Assembly: GCA_030407005.1 (NCBI GenBank)
Contig: JAUDYN010000002.1
Location: 1,426,001-1,490,000, forward strand
Length of the DNA: 64,000 nucleotides
Direction of reading: 5' to 3'
DNA from: Desarmillaria ectypa
Lineage: Eukaryota > Basidiomycota > Agaricomycetes > Agaricales > Physalacriaceae
A program made the position numbers and the translations under genes. Below the pieces are notes generated by a model that worked only from the letters and a program-made list of their open reading frames with translations, did not search any database and was not told the DNA's origin. Position 1 is the first letter of the stretch. Every line of letters starts with the position of its first letter. Of this stretch, positions 34,733 to 46,632 are shown piece after piece.

Positions 34733-37331
34733 TCAATCCCACGGGCCAGGAAGCAACTCCAGGGGTCTCGATAAATGGTTCAATACAGTCTTCCAGTCTT
34801 CTTCCTCCTTGTGCCTATCAACCACCGGCTCCAACTGGGATCGCATGGGATCATGCACATACACCATGAATATGTACTCGGTCATGGACCGCTCTTGTAC
34901 GACGATAAATTCATTGTATCCAACTTGTAGAAACAGTGTCAAATCCAGTAACCCAGCCGTCACCTTGGTAAAATCGTGAGCACGACAAGATACATGAATC
35001 AATTTCTTCAGCATACCACAGTAGGCGGAGCGAGAGGGACCATTTTTTGCTGTCCGTTGACTGTCACGAGCAATTTTAACCCTCCGGCGTGAGGCCATGA
35101 TAGACGCAGGCTGTTCATTAGCTCCAGACCTTTTGCGCCCCTGCTCATCAGAGTTGCCACGTCCGCCGTCTTGTAACAGCACAAAGACAAGCACTTGCTT
35201 TTCTCCACTTCCCTGAGTCAGACCATTAGCATGAATTATTTTCGCAGTGCCCCAACATACCTAGCATTTTTATTCCGTTGATTCCAGTTTAAAAAGTGCA
35301 CCAAGGCCGACTCAGTGACATCGATCTTAAACTTATGTTCGAAGGGACCATGCCTCCCTCGCGCAAGCCAGACTCTCAACACGTTATTATTGAATCCGTC
35401 TTGCAGAGACAGATTTAGTTCATAGCAAGGACACAAATTTCGAGCTTACCATGGCTAGGTAACACTACATCCTCTTTGACCGGTGGATCGTCAGGCGGTG
35501 GCGATGTTACAACTACATTCTGAGGCTGGTTCTCATCAACATTTCGTGGATCCGCATGTTTCCCTGAAACGCCCTTATGTGAGGCTGCATCTGTCGACAT
35601 CGAGTTGCGCGCGTCCTGTGACGATGCTTAAATATAGTATGATCACATCAAGATAGAAAATGGAATTACGGCAGGCGTCGAGTGACGGGAAAGATACGCG
35701 TTTTTATTTCGGCCATGCGGCGTTGCTGAAGTTTCTTCGGTATCGCCGCGACTTTGGAGATCCGCCTCATTCCTCTCTGCTGCGTGTACCCCTACCTCTT
35801 CCATTTCAGAGTCCCCATCTTCATGAGGGATGGAACCTAATTGGCCTTGGTCCGTATCCACGGTGATTGTTGGAAAAGTCTGCTAAAAGGTAAATGAACG
35901 ACTTCTCGAAGCAAGGGGACGAGCTCGCGTACGTCAAGAAGGTTTGCTACTTCTTCTCTTTCATTAGCACCGTTGTCAATATCCATTCCCTGTAATGGTT
36001 AGAGCCATGTGTGAATTGACGATGGGCAACATACCCCCGGAGAAGCCATGGATATGTCACTCTGTATCTGACCTACTTCAAGCACTCCTTCCATTCCATC
36101 GTCAGGTATTTCGTTATTCCTTGAAGTAGGCATTGACTCCGGGGAAGTCGCATCTCTGAAAACAGTCCGCTCGCCTAAAACATTGGGCTTCGACTCGACT
36201 TCTGCAACAATTCCAGATGCAGTCGAAGAATCATTTTGGGGAATATGTGTTTGAAATGCATTAGCCCGAGGCGTAACAACTAATCCAGACGTCGACGTCG
36301 ACACGCTTGGAAGGACAGGCGCCGTTTCTGATGGAGCAGATGGACGGTTTTGAGGAACAAGTTTCGTCTCGGTTTCGGTTGTTAATGGTGATTTGGATGA
36401 TGATGGCTCATTTACAGGTACATCCTTCGAAAAGGGACCCCCCTGGGTTTTCGGAGCGGAAGAGTTTTGGGCCGCATACCAGTCCAAGTCTTGTTGGATC
36501 AGCCAATCTAAATTCTTCTTTCTCTTGGGAAGGCCCAGTGGCGTCGGAGACTGTGAGGAACCTGCTGTAGACATCTATCCAAGAATTGAGACCCAAGTCG
36601 CCGGGAACCACAGAAAAAACCTACTGATGCCCTGGACGGTTCCCGCTCGGCTTGAACAGGCGCGCGAGGAAGTTGGATTATTGGATTAGGTTGTACAGGA
36701 ATAGGTGGCCTTGATTCTGCGTTCAACTGCATGCCAACAGTCTGCAGAAGAAATTGAACTTGTGCTATGTGTTTCAACGTGTCAGCCCATGAAAGATATT
36801 AAACAAATACAACACGCACGCCTGAGAACGGCGTCATCGAGGAAATGTTTGACGTATTTGGACAGGACTTCGATGAGACGCCTGTATGCTGACACCAACG
36901 GATGGTTCTTGTAAGGATCTGTGTTGAGAGGTATCTCGAAATTTTGCTCAGGACAGATAGTCAGATGGACGGTCCTATATGCCGTCTGCTGGAGTTAGAA
37001 CAACCACACAGATGACCTGTGGATGCGTTGTACCATGAGTATCGATACGATCTGTAAAGAACCGGTCAGTCAGCCTCTAAAGAATGGATGAGAACACGAA
37101 ATTTACAGATGGTTTCCCTTGGGCATAAAAGGCCCTGTCCGAGTCCAACCATAGTGCAAATTTTCCGGCAAATTCAATGTAAGTCGTCCGGTCTCCAAGA
37201 TACGTTTCGTATGTGCTGAAAATACGTTGATTGTTCTGGACGGCCGCGTCTTCATTGGAGATGGGTCGAACAGACATATTATCGTCAGTGGTATGCCACG
37301 TAGCTCCGTATGGAATAGACATACCCGACAT
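34733..37331 (-). CDS. Unrecognised multi-exon protein
   Basis: I do not recognise this family. A chain of frame-compatible exons supports one gene: ATG 37331 (MSGMSIPYGATWHT), then TTYIEFAGKFALWLDSDRAFY, a helical exon LVSAYRRLIEVLSKYVKHFL (about 36890-36830), and a Pro-rich exon with LPRAPVQAEREPS. KNLDWLIQQDLDWYAAQN follows (about 36510), then a Ser/Thr/Pro-rich stretch, an acidic exon, ITVDTDQGQLGSIP, and DARNSMSTDAASHKG. The conserved-looking C-terminal part includes VLRVWLARGRHGPFEHKFKIDV, QVLVFVLLQDGG and FIVVQERSMTEYIFMVYVHD, ending LLPGPWD. The 35276-35228 junction needs an unusual donor (GTTGGG). The ends look ordered and the middle disordered. Two adjacent genes remain possible. 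Confidence 0.5.
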
Positions 37332-37802
37332 ACGGAACTTTTAGTGAGTGTGGGAGCAGGGAAAGGAAGTGAGTAGAAATTTAAAATTAGAGAGCACAAG
37401 CATGTTTGCTTTCAGCTACTTACGGCAACCACAGTAGTACTGACCACTACAAATCGTGAGGCTGATTGGCGCCTTTTTTTTGCATTCCATAAGTTCCTTC
37501 TCATGAATTGTATTTGGAATTGGGAATATTGTGCGACGTGGAATTCGTTTGCGTCTGAATACTAGCAAATTGAACTCATCTCCGAGGGCAGCCCACTCAA
37601 CCAAGTGGAAAATTACATAGAATTCGTACGCAAGGCATGCATACAATGTCAAGCCAAAGCAGACCATTAGAGGAGATTCGGGAAATTAAGTAAGTGAATG
37701 TTGAACGTAAATAAGAATCCGTATAGAATTGTTCATTTCAAGGAAAGTTGGGGTAAATAAGCTGAACATATTTGTACACTGGAAGGGGAGCATGCGAAAC
37801 CA

Positions 37803-40800
37803 TTATTGCCCAAGCAGACTATTTAGGGCGCGTGGAACGTCATAGCCGTATTTTTCAAGGGCTGCAACTGCTTGTGTTCGGCTGAATCCCATAGCCGTCA
37901 ACTGCTTGACAGGCTCAACATCGTCATCGCTAGCGGGAGATGTGCTCCTTGGCTCTTCAGCTGGAGGCGTTAGGAACTGAGATGGCGGAGGTGCTACAGC
38001 CTCTTGTTTCTTCTTCTTCCCAAACGGTAGTCGTATCTAGAAATGAGTAGAGATATTATTGTGAGGAACAGCCATTACGATGTTTTAACCTACACTGAGT
38101 TTCGAATGTCGTGTCGGAGGAGGCTTGAGCTCATGTCCTTCCTTACTGGAGGATGACGTCGAAGGCCGGGGCTTGGGTGAGCTAACGCGCGGGGGTGACC
38201 TTTCTCTTAAAGGGGGCGAGATGGGACGGCCACCCTGGAGAGAAGACAGAGACCCCGGTGGCGACGTACTTACAGGAAGCGGCTTCGGTGACTCGAGAGC
38301 CTTCGTTGGGGTTGCCGTTAACGTAGTGTCCAAATTCAATGACGGAGACGGGTTGAAGCCCGAAAACACGTCATCAAATGACGGTCCAGAGGGCTCTATC
38401 GTGCTCGCAGGTGGGGTTGCAGTTGATGGAACTGCAGGAGTAGGCGTAGGTACGCGGTCTGGAGCCGATGCAGAAGTGTAGTTTCCATTAGTTGTAACAA
38501 TGGTAGGCTTCGTGAATAGGGAATCAAAATCATCATCTTTGGTGGGCGCGGGTAGTGGTGACGTAGCACCACCATTGACAGCTTTGGGAGCAGGGGGAAA
38601 AGCCGGCTCGCTTGAGGTACCAAAATCGAAGTTGTCCTCAAACGCAGAGTCAAAGCTGATTTGGGTAGGTGATGGTCCTGTGCTTGGCAATTTACCCATT
38701 GCCTCATCGAACGCACTGACTCCCGATACGGCACGGCCGTTCTGTAGTTTCTCCATAGGCGACGAAGTGAACACGTCGGACGTATCAAAAGGACTTGATG
38801 ACTTTTTGATAGGTACCCCAAACGTATCCGTCTCTCCTGTCGAGGTAGTGGCAGCGGCTGGGGAAGGCGAAGAGCCGACACCGAATATATCATCAAATGA
38901 CGACGCGGGAGCAGCTGCAGATCCGTTTGTTTCAGCTGCCGGAGGTGCAGCAATCGCGGGTGGGCTTTCCGACGTCCTCTTGACCAGTAGTGCGAGAGGG
39001 ACCTCGTCTTCTTCGCTGTCACTATCCGATTCTTCTACTTCAATTTCTTTTAATGGGGCCCCCAAATCAGTGTGGTCTCCAGACTTCCTCGGAGGCTCTG
39101 TAGGAACATCGCTTTCGGGAGCAGGCGAGACAGTAACAGGTTCCTCAATCGGGGGAAATTTGGAAGACGTATCTTCCAACGTCGACTGTCTGCCATTAGC
39201 AGACTCTGGGAGACCTTCAGATGTCGTGGGTGGGGTAGTGAAAACCTCAGTCTCACTAGCGGAACCAGGTGAGGTGGGTGCTTCTGACGTTGGTAGTGCA
39301 GCAAACACTCCAAGCTCAGCAGCTGACGGCTTCGGAGTAGATGCTTCTGGTTCTTCGATAGGAGCCTTGGTAGCCCCCAACGCTGCCGGCTCGGGTGATG
39401 CATCCAGGCTCTCGAATGCTTGCGAGAAACCAAAGGGATCATCACTTTCAGCAACGTTTGAACCAGTGACGGTGGGAAGGCTTGGAAGAGACGTGGCAGC
39501 AAATGGCCTAAACGGAGACTCTGAGCGTGGAGTCGAATGGCCAGAAGACATTGCCAGCCTATCGAAAGGGTTGTTGCTTTTCGTGCTAACAGCTGGACTT
39601 GTCGGATCAGGTGTAGCAGGCAATGCGTGCGACGCAGCAAAGGCCAGCGAGTCAGACGAAAGTGCTCGTTCTGGAGCAGGTGCAATTATCGGTGTGGCAT
39701 CTAGCTCTGTGATCTTCATCTCAGTCTCCGCCTTCTCCTTGTTCACCGCAACCAACTCGGCATCAGCCTCTTGCAACTCCTTCTCGGCCTTGGCTCTGTC
39801 AGCCTCCTTAGTGCTCAGCTGCTTCTTCGCAATCGCGAGTAGTCCCTTCTGCTGTTTCGCTTCTTTCTTGGATTTCTCCATCTCCGCCTTCAACGCGTCA
39901 GCTTGTTGGCTAAACTCCAACATTTTGCGATGCAACTCCCTGGCCTCTTCTTTGTCTCGTAAAAAGGCCCCCTCAATCTCTGCCTTCTCGACTCGGACAG
40001 CACTTAAGTCACTCTCCGCGCTGATAAGGTTCTCTCGGGTCTTCTGAATTTCTGCTGTCTGGGTATTCAAGCGATCCCGAAGGGTTGATAACAGTTTCGT
40101 TTCTGTCTCGTAGGCAGCCTTTGCCGACGAAAGCTGAGTCTGCAGTGCACTTAATTGAGCTGCCTGATTAGCAAGAGCCTGTTCAACGGAAGCACGCTCG
40201 GTCTTGGAGGTTTCCAGTGATCGGTTCGTGGAGTTTAGTTGGTTTTGAGTGTTACCAATCTCAGCAGATTGATCGTGCAATCGAGGAGGCGCAGCTTGTA
40301 CATCGTCATCATCACTGAGTAGATCCTTGGCTGCGGCTGCAACGCGTTAAATGACTCTGAAGACCTTATAACGCAAAAGCTTACCAGATCCAGATCCGAA
40401 GGGTGAAGAACGGAATGGGTCTTGGGCTGCCGGCTGAGGTTGAGGAGGCAAGCTGAACGACGAACCAGGCGCTGAGACTCGAGAGCCCGTCGGTTGGAGA
40501 GGAACGTTGAACGCCCGAGAAGGGGCAGCTGCGGGCGCCGGTTGGGCCGGTGCGTCATCCCACAGCAAATCAATAGCGGGCTCTGGTGCAGGGGGAGGAG
40601 GAGAAGGTACGGGTGCAAATGCAGAGCCATTGGGTTTGCGCATAGAAGGTGGGACCAAAGTCGGCGGTAGAGTTACAGGTACATCTATACCGGCCAGCTT
40701 CTTTTTGATGAGATACAGAGCAACGGCGAACCCATCACGAGTGAGGCGACCGTCATTGTTAATATCAGCAAGGTCCCTGCATATGCATATCAGTAAGGAA

Positions 40801-42051
40801 TATGAGTGCGTCTCACGATGACAGCCTACCAAACTCGGGCCAAGTCTTCTTCGCCAAGTTGTGACTCGAGCATGAATGGAACTGCCACATCGCCTTCAAT
40901 GTAGCCCCGTCTTTGAGAATCAAGGTTGTCAAAGAATTTGTCGGAATCGGTCTTTTCCGCCGGTGTGATATCCCAATGGGTGTTTGCACTGGTCCGGCCA
41001 AACGCCCCCGATCCAACTTGTGAGGGACTTGGCCGTGCGGGGAGATGAGGAGGTACGGGAGGACCCCTACGTGCCGGGAAACCACCTGTGACGTCTGCCT
41101 GTAAAGGTAACTGGTTCTGCCCTGTGTACTGAGACTGGACAGTTCTCTGAGAGAAAGTGCTGTTGATAGGGCTGAAAGAGCCACTAGTTCCTGTCGTTTG
41201 GGCTCGGATGGCGCTCTGTGCTGCGGGAGATCCTGAGGCCTGTTGGTACAAAACAGGCGGCAGGACCGAGGGAATGGTGGTGATTTGACCGGACATTGCT
41301 CCTTGTACAAGATACATCGCAATAGCGAAGTCTGTTGCATCAAGGGAGCCACGATCATGGGTATCTGAGAGATTCCTGGAATACGGAAGTGAAGCCCGGA
41401 ACATTCAGGTTACAGTGATGACGAACCAAATTTGACCAAGTTTATCATTTGGCAGTTTCGACTTTATAAGAATGTCACGAGCTTTTTCACCTCGAATTGT
41501 CAAGAATATCAGGGCTGGAACTGAGTGGCGCAGCTGAGATTACTTACCACTGAGAAGTCCGTTTGTAGGTCCGGACTTTAGGAACATGTTTTGGAACTTG
41601 GCCTTATCCTGGACAGTAAATGGAGGTAAACCAGGCACGGGTGGAGGCGAGCGAGGTATCGACAATCCAGTGTTGTGAGTAGAGATACCCGAAACTCCCT
41701 CGATGATTGGCAAAGGACCAGCTAACGGGCTAAGCTTCGGAATGCTGTTTAGTAGCTGGGCGAAATTTACGCACCCTGATTGACGAGAGCAGGAGTGACC
41801 TTCTCTCCTTTCTGCGCCCATCCTATGAGCCTGATTGCCACTGCCACACCCTTGCTATTCAACGACCCTCGGTTCTCGTCATCTGCAATATTCCATATTT
41901 CCCCGAGAACCGTGGGCGGAAGCTTAGCTCCACCAAATACTCGTACAGCAACGTCTCCAGACAGGAAACCCGTTTTATTTGGGTCGGCTTGAGCGAATAT
42001 TCGTGTCACGAGCGAGAGCTCGCCCGCCGTGGCCTGGAAATTGGCGGTCAT
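37803..42051 (-). CDS. EDE1: EH-domain endocytic adaptor (EDE1/EPS15-like)
   Basis: Early endocytic scaffold that binds NPF-containing adaptors and ubiquitin. ATG 42051. Three EH domains: the first reads [21 protein letters not shown] and [17 protein letters not shown] (about 42020-41830), the second is near 41400-40830 ([18 protein letters not shown], then [19 protein letters not shown] leading into the third), the third near 40790-40680 ([21 protein letters not shown]). A long coiled coil (about 40280-39720) is rich in Glu, Lys and Gln. A Ser/Pro/Thr-rich region follows with DPF-like motifs and NPFDRLAM. The last exon, ending at TAA 37805-37803, encodes a UBA domain ([30 protein letters not shown]). 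This is the Ede1 architecture. Confidence 0.93.
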
Positions 42052-42267
42052 CGTCTACGACAGCGATGGAGGGGAGAAGGGTAGTATAACGCTAAGGTTA
42101 GGGCTTGTGCCAAGAGCTCCCACGGCCGGCCTAGTCACCATCACGTGTCGTTCGAGTTACAGCGGCCCTTTTGAATTTCACCCTTCTGTCTTTTGCCCAC
42201 CACTTGCTTCTCCCTTGCACTGTACGACCATCATCTTTTTGCTCTCATCCCGCCTGCACGACTTTCA
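42052..42267. promoter_or_regulatory. 216-bp head-to-head promoter (EDE1 / UBE2C)
   Basis: Only 216 bp separate the ATGs of two divergent genes, so their core promoters must share this segment. No clear TATA box is seen on either side. Confidence 0.5.
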
Positions 42268-43181
42268 ATGGAGCAACACTCTGCTATGATTCCTCCCCGC
42301 TCTCCTCAAAAAACCACCATACCTAGCACTACCCAGCAGGGAGTGGGCAGTGTTCAGAAACGGTACCTGATACGATGCGAAATTATCCGGTGGCACTCTA
42401 ATGCGTCTTTTATAGTTTGGGTAGTGAGCTGATGACGTTGATGGTGAGTTTTGTGTCTGTCGTGTACTATCTCTTCACTAACACGCTTCGCGGCACTAGA
42501 TGAACGCCTCGCCGGGCATAGTAAGTCTTCCATGCGGTTCTGAACCAGAAACATCGTGCTTATGTCTAATCACAGTCCGCGTTCCCAAAACATGACGGCA
42601 ATCTCTTTGAATGGGCTGGTACGATAGAAGGCCCCGCAGGAACGGTACATATGGGTTCTGCAATCATCAAGGATCATAATTGAATGTTCGACGATCAGAT
42701 TTACGATGGACTAACGTTCAAAATATCAATAAACTTTCCCTCAAACTATCCCTATATACCCCCATCCATCAAGTTTGATACGCCGTGTTTCCATCCGAAC
42801 GTTGATATCACGGGAGGCGCCATATGCTTGGATATACTGCAGGTTCGTCGGACTGGTGGAGTATTTATCCCCACTGGCTAACAGAAAAGTCATTTAGGAC
42901 AAATGGTCGGCTGTATATAGCGTTCAAACGATTCTATTGTCCTTGCAATCACTGCTCGGGGGTAAGTGGGCTCGGCACGCGGAAAATTGAATGATGCTAA
43001 GGTTGTTGATAGAACCGAACAATGCATCTCCTCTTAATTCGGAGGCCGCTAATGCCTGGAACAATCCTGAAGGTGAGTACTTTTTAATTCATTTTTTCGG
43101 TGGCTTTTGAATTGAACGGGAACGTTTGTAGTCTTTAAGGCGCACTTGATGAAACATTACCGACCTGCTGATAATGCGTAA
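42268..43181 (+). CDS. Ubiquitin-conjugating enzyme E2, UBE2C/Ubc11 type
   Basis: E2 partner of the anaphase-promoting complex, initiating ubiquitin chains on mitotic cyclins and securin. Exons 42268-42362, 42416-42443, 42500-42520, 42576-42644, 42699-42842, then 42898 onward, reach TAA at 43179-43181. The spliced protein has an N-terminal extension, then RLGSELMTLMMNASPGISAFP, GNLFEWAGTIEGPAGT, YDGLTFKISINFP, FHPNVDITGGAICLDIL with the active-site Cys (codon 42825-42827), and [24 protein letters not shown]. The LMTLMM and GISAFP segments are specific to UBE2C among E2s. Exons 2 and 3 are only 28 and 21 nt. Confidence 0.93.
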
Positions 43182-43657
43182 TTCCCTTGTCAGTACCTTT
43201 TTCGCCTTGTATATAGGTACGATGTCTTGTTGGTTATCTCCTTTAAACCATCTACTGTTGTACATGTATAATCAATCATCACGGGAATAGATAGGTGACT
43301 AGAATTTACATCTACAACTTAGAATATATCCGTGGGTGCCGGGGACGACCAGAAAACCGCCGTGAGCTCCTCAAGACCAAGTAAGGAGTTGAAACAAACT
43401 TTTTGTTCATCGACCTATAATTACATAAAGGTGGCACTTCTTGTTTCCTTACTTAATACTGCCACTGTGATTCATGAACAATATTTAAGTTGCACGTTGA
43501 GCACTAGGACTTATCGAGCAAATCACTACAGGCACAGGCTGCCATCTTTTCTTTTTCTTTACCAACAAGTAAGTGGCCAACTTTGGTACAAGGATAATCT
43601 CTCATCTATCTACCAGACAAACTACCATCTGCAAGCAGTAGTACCATTCCTTTACTC
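43182..43657. other. intergenic / probable 5' UTR
   Basis: Follows the E2 gene and precedes the next small plus-strand gene. A TATTTAA element occurs near 43484. No other coding signal seen. Confidence 0.4.
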
Positions 43658-44024
43658 ATGCCTCGACGTCCCCCTCCAACTGCTCTTCGCCTGGTGCCTG
43701 GGCCAGCACCCCCGAGAAAGTGAGTCTACCTCTGCACCAGTCACAGTTACATTTATCTATTTACGTAGTGCACCCAAACATACGCTCCCGGCAGTGCCGC
43801 GACCGACCTTTTACCCACCTCATTCAGTCGGCAGGGGGCCCAGTCCGCCAGCAAGTGGCCTGCATTGCTTGCCCATGGCGTCAAATTGCTCAAATTCAAG
43901 TCGGCCGGAATCTGTCAAAGTCCAACGGGGCCCTTGGGATCACTCAGGAAGCGTTCGTATCCCAATTGACGTAGATCATCTGTTACCCCTACCGAAACCA
44001 GTAGCAATAGGCGCCAGCAGGTAG
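43658..44024 (+). CDS. Small Pro/Arg-rich unrecognised protein
   Basis: A two-exon model (43658-43719 and 43769-44024) gives about 105 residues: MPRRPPPTALRLVPGP..., then a Pro/Ser-rich middle and an end with RGPWDHSGSVRIPIDVDHLLPLPKP. The intron has a good GTGAGT donor and a TAG acceptor. I know no family with certainty. The C-terminal segment looks conserved in style, but the other two frames of exon 2 are also open for much of its length, so the frame choice is tentative. Confidence 0.4.
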
Positions 44025-44229
44025 TAGAATAATATATTATATATATTTTGGATGCTTTTGCATATTCTTCGGTTCCCATATTTAGTAAAGCCTCGTGGCG
44101 AGACGATAAGCAAAGAACAACAGCGAGGACGAGCTTTTCCCAGCTTTCCTTCGTCTTTAACTTTTCTCTGTCTGCAATTTTCCTTTTTGTCGTCTTCACG
44201 AGTCGTTGGCTGATACCAGGCTACACATA

Positions 44230-46021
44230 ATGACCAGCTCTCCTCCAGACATATCCTCTCTGTCGCTTTCCTCCCAGCAACGTCTTCACGACACTTACGA
44301 TTACGAAGGCAACACTGGCAGCAGGCCTCATTATCATTATGCAACCTCGCCTGGAATTCCTATCCAGTCCCAGTATAATCCGTTAACCACAGGCCAGTCG
44401 CCCCTCAAGAGCAAACCTCTCCGCAGCGGCCTCCCGACCGTATGTCTTCTTCTCTTCTCAGTATCCTGCTCATTTCTTACTTTTTTTTCCAGCAATGGCT
44501 CGACAATTCATCAGATGGTCGCTCTCTCTCTCCACAAAACAACTCGGACTTTTCTTCCGCTGGCGGTTCCCCACCTATGAGCCATCTTAATCCTCCCCCT
44601 ATTGCTCCAACTACACCTATCCAAAATCCAGATGACGAGATCATCCCTACTGCCATCGTTATCAAAAATATACCATTCAATGTCAAGCGCGAAACTTTAC
44701 TTGATATAATTGTGCGTCGACATCCATATTCTGCTAATCTTTCACTTATTTGACCTTTTCCAGGCTTCTTTGGCTATTCCTACACCTTACGCTTTCAATT
44801 ATCATCTTGACCAGCAGGGTTCTTTCCGCGGTCTTGCTTTTGCAAACTTTCGCCAGGCCGCGGACGCTGATGCCGTCGTCGCCGCCTTAAATGGTTTCGA
44901 CGTGCAGGGTCGCAAGCTACGCGTCGAGTACAAGAAGGTCCTTCAGGCTAGTGAGAAGGAGCGCATTGAGAGAGAAAAGGCTATCCGTCGTATGCGCTCC
45001 ATGCAGCTCGAAAAGGAACACAATGTCGTTGCCCCCGGTTATGAGGACTACGGCGCTGTCCTTTCCCCCGCACCCTTCCCCTCCCAACGATCTTACTCTT
45101 CTGGAGCTTACCAGCAGCAGCAGCAGCAGTATTCTCCGCCGCATGTCTCAAATATTTCAGGCTCAACTTACAGTCATGCTCTCGCTTCTGCTCCACCTGC
45201 GATGCCATCTCAGCAGCCATTGACCCCCAGCAGCTCATCTGACAAATCGTCTTCTAATGAATTAGACCTCAATGACCCCTCGACGTTGGAGATTTACTCT
45301 AGGATCCTGCTATTCAAGGATGATCGCATGCGCGATGAGCTTGCATTCTCTAGGACTCTGTCGCCCAAGCAACGAAGAGTCGTTCATCTCATCGCGCAGA
45401 AACTCGGTGTGTACCATTACTCCGTCGGGGAGGGCGAGGAGAGGTATGCCGTCGTTACTCGCATCGATCCACAACGAGTACGTCTTATGATCAGACCAAA
45501 TGACTAACTGAGCTAATCCCTATCAGCAGCAACAACAACCTCAGCGGCAGCCCGCACACACGTTGTCTCGGGCTCCATCAGCCTATCTCACACCCACAGG
45601 GTCTACTGTATCGTCAAACACTCTGCGCGTGAAGAAATCAATGCCGGACATGAAAACCCTGCACTCGCAGGCCCCTCGTCTCACGTCTAGATCCTCGAAC
45701 GGTAATATCCGCGAAGGTTATGCAACAATCGCCTCGCCTTCTCGCCGCACGAGCGGTTTCGGCTCGTTATTTTCCAACGGTGGTGCCTTTGGCGGAGGTA
45801 GTTCTATTCCTCCGGTGCCTACTCTTCCGTCATCCATCCAGACTTCCCTGCTGAATGGCGGAGGTGGTGGTGGTCATGAGAGCCCAGGAGGGGTTGTTCG
45901 CCAGCCTCGTGGGCCCGGCGCTGGAGGATTTGGCCGACGGGATAGTCGTGTCGGCGTTAGCGAAAGCGGACCGTCAAGAGGTGGGCTTGATGCTCAAACT
46001 TACGAACCCTTGGAGATCTGA
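44230..46021 (+). CDS. RRM and R3H domain RNA-binding protein, Pin4/Cip1-like
   Basis: Resembles yeast Pin4 (Mdt1) and fission yeast Cip1/Cip2, RNA-binding proteins linked to cell-cycle and stress mRNA control. ATG 44230. A Ser/Pro-rich N-terminus leads to an RRM whose RNP motifs are TAIVIKNIPFNV and GSFRGLAFANF. A charged helix follows (LQASEKERIEREKAIRRMRSMQLEKE). A Gln/Pro/Ser-rich linker precedes an R3H-like region, DPSTLEIYSRILLFKDDRMRDELAFSRTLSPKQRRVVHLIAQKLGVYHYS. The C-terminal exon is Gly/Ser-rich with SPSRRTSGFGSLF and a run of glycines. RRM plus R3H in this order is specific to this group. The stop is at 46019-46021. Confidence 0.9.
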
Positions 46022-46632
46022 GACTGATGCGGTAAACAGTGCGATCGGATAGTTTGGAAGGTGCAGATGGCAGAGGAGATTAAAATCCTTTTCATCGCCG
46101 TCACCCGAACATTTGTCGTCGCCTACTAAACATTGCTCTACAACGAATCCCTGCTCTTGCTTGCTTTTCTCTTGGCCGTTGTTCATGTGATGTACTGTAC
46201 TCGCTCGTCATCCGTTCCCTTTACGTCTACCCTCTTTTATACAATCTGTTTTAACGAAGAAAAGTTGCTTCTCTCATTTTTGTGGAATTTTTTTTTGGCA
46301 GTTTCCTGTTAACTACATATATATCATACTCATACTCCGCTTCTCTCCATAAAACAATATGTGCTACGGTTATATTTCCTTGCCAATGAAGGCTTGTATT
46401 TATCAGCATTCTTGTCTTCAACAGAGAAGTTACATTTATAGAGAAGACCAAAAAATTCATTCGAAATTAAATGAGCGACGTGTTCGGAAGGCCGCAACCT
46501 TTGCAATAAGTACTTGGCTAACGAACAAGAAGTATTTCTCCAAGTCCTTAGGCCTCTTGCATCGGGTGGCATCGGGGTTTGACTAGGCGCGACAAGCCAA
46601 ACAACACGCGAATTCTTTCTATTCCGTACATA
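46022..46632. other. intergenic, Pin4-like 3' UTR and NUC1 promoter
   Basis: Pyrimidine-rich tail of the Pin4-like gene, then AT-rich sequence before the NUC1 ATG. No gene recognised. Confidence 0.45.

Noticed and set aside
38500..40047. 515-codon plus-strand ORF
   Set aside because: It is the antisense shadow of the low-complexity and coiled-coil region of EDE1; Ser/Gly/Ala-rich by codon complementarity.
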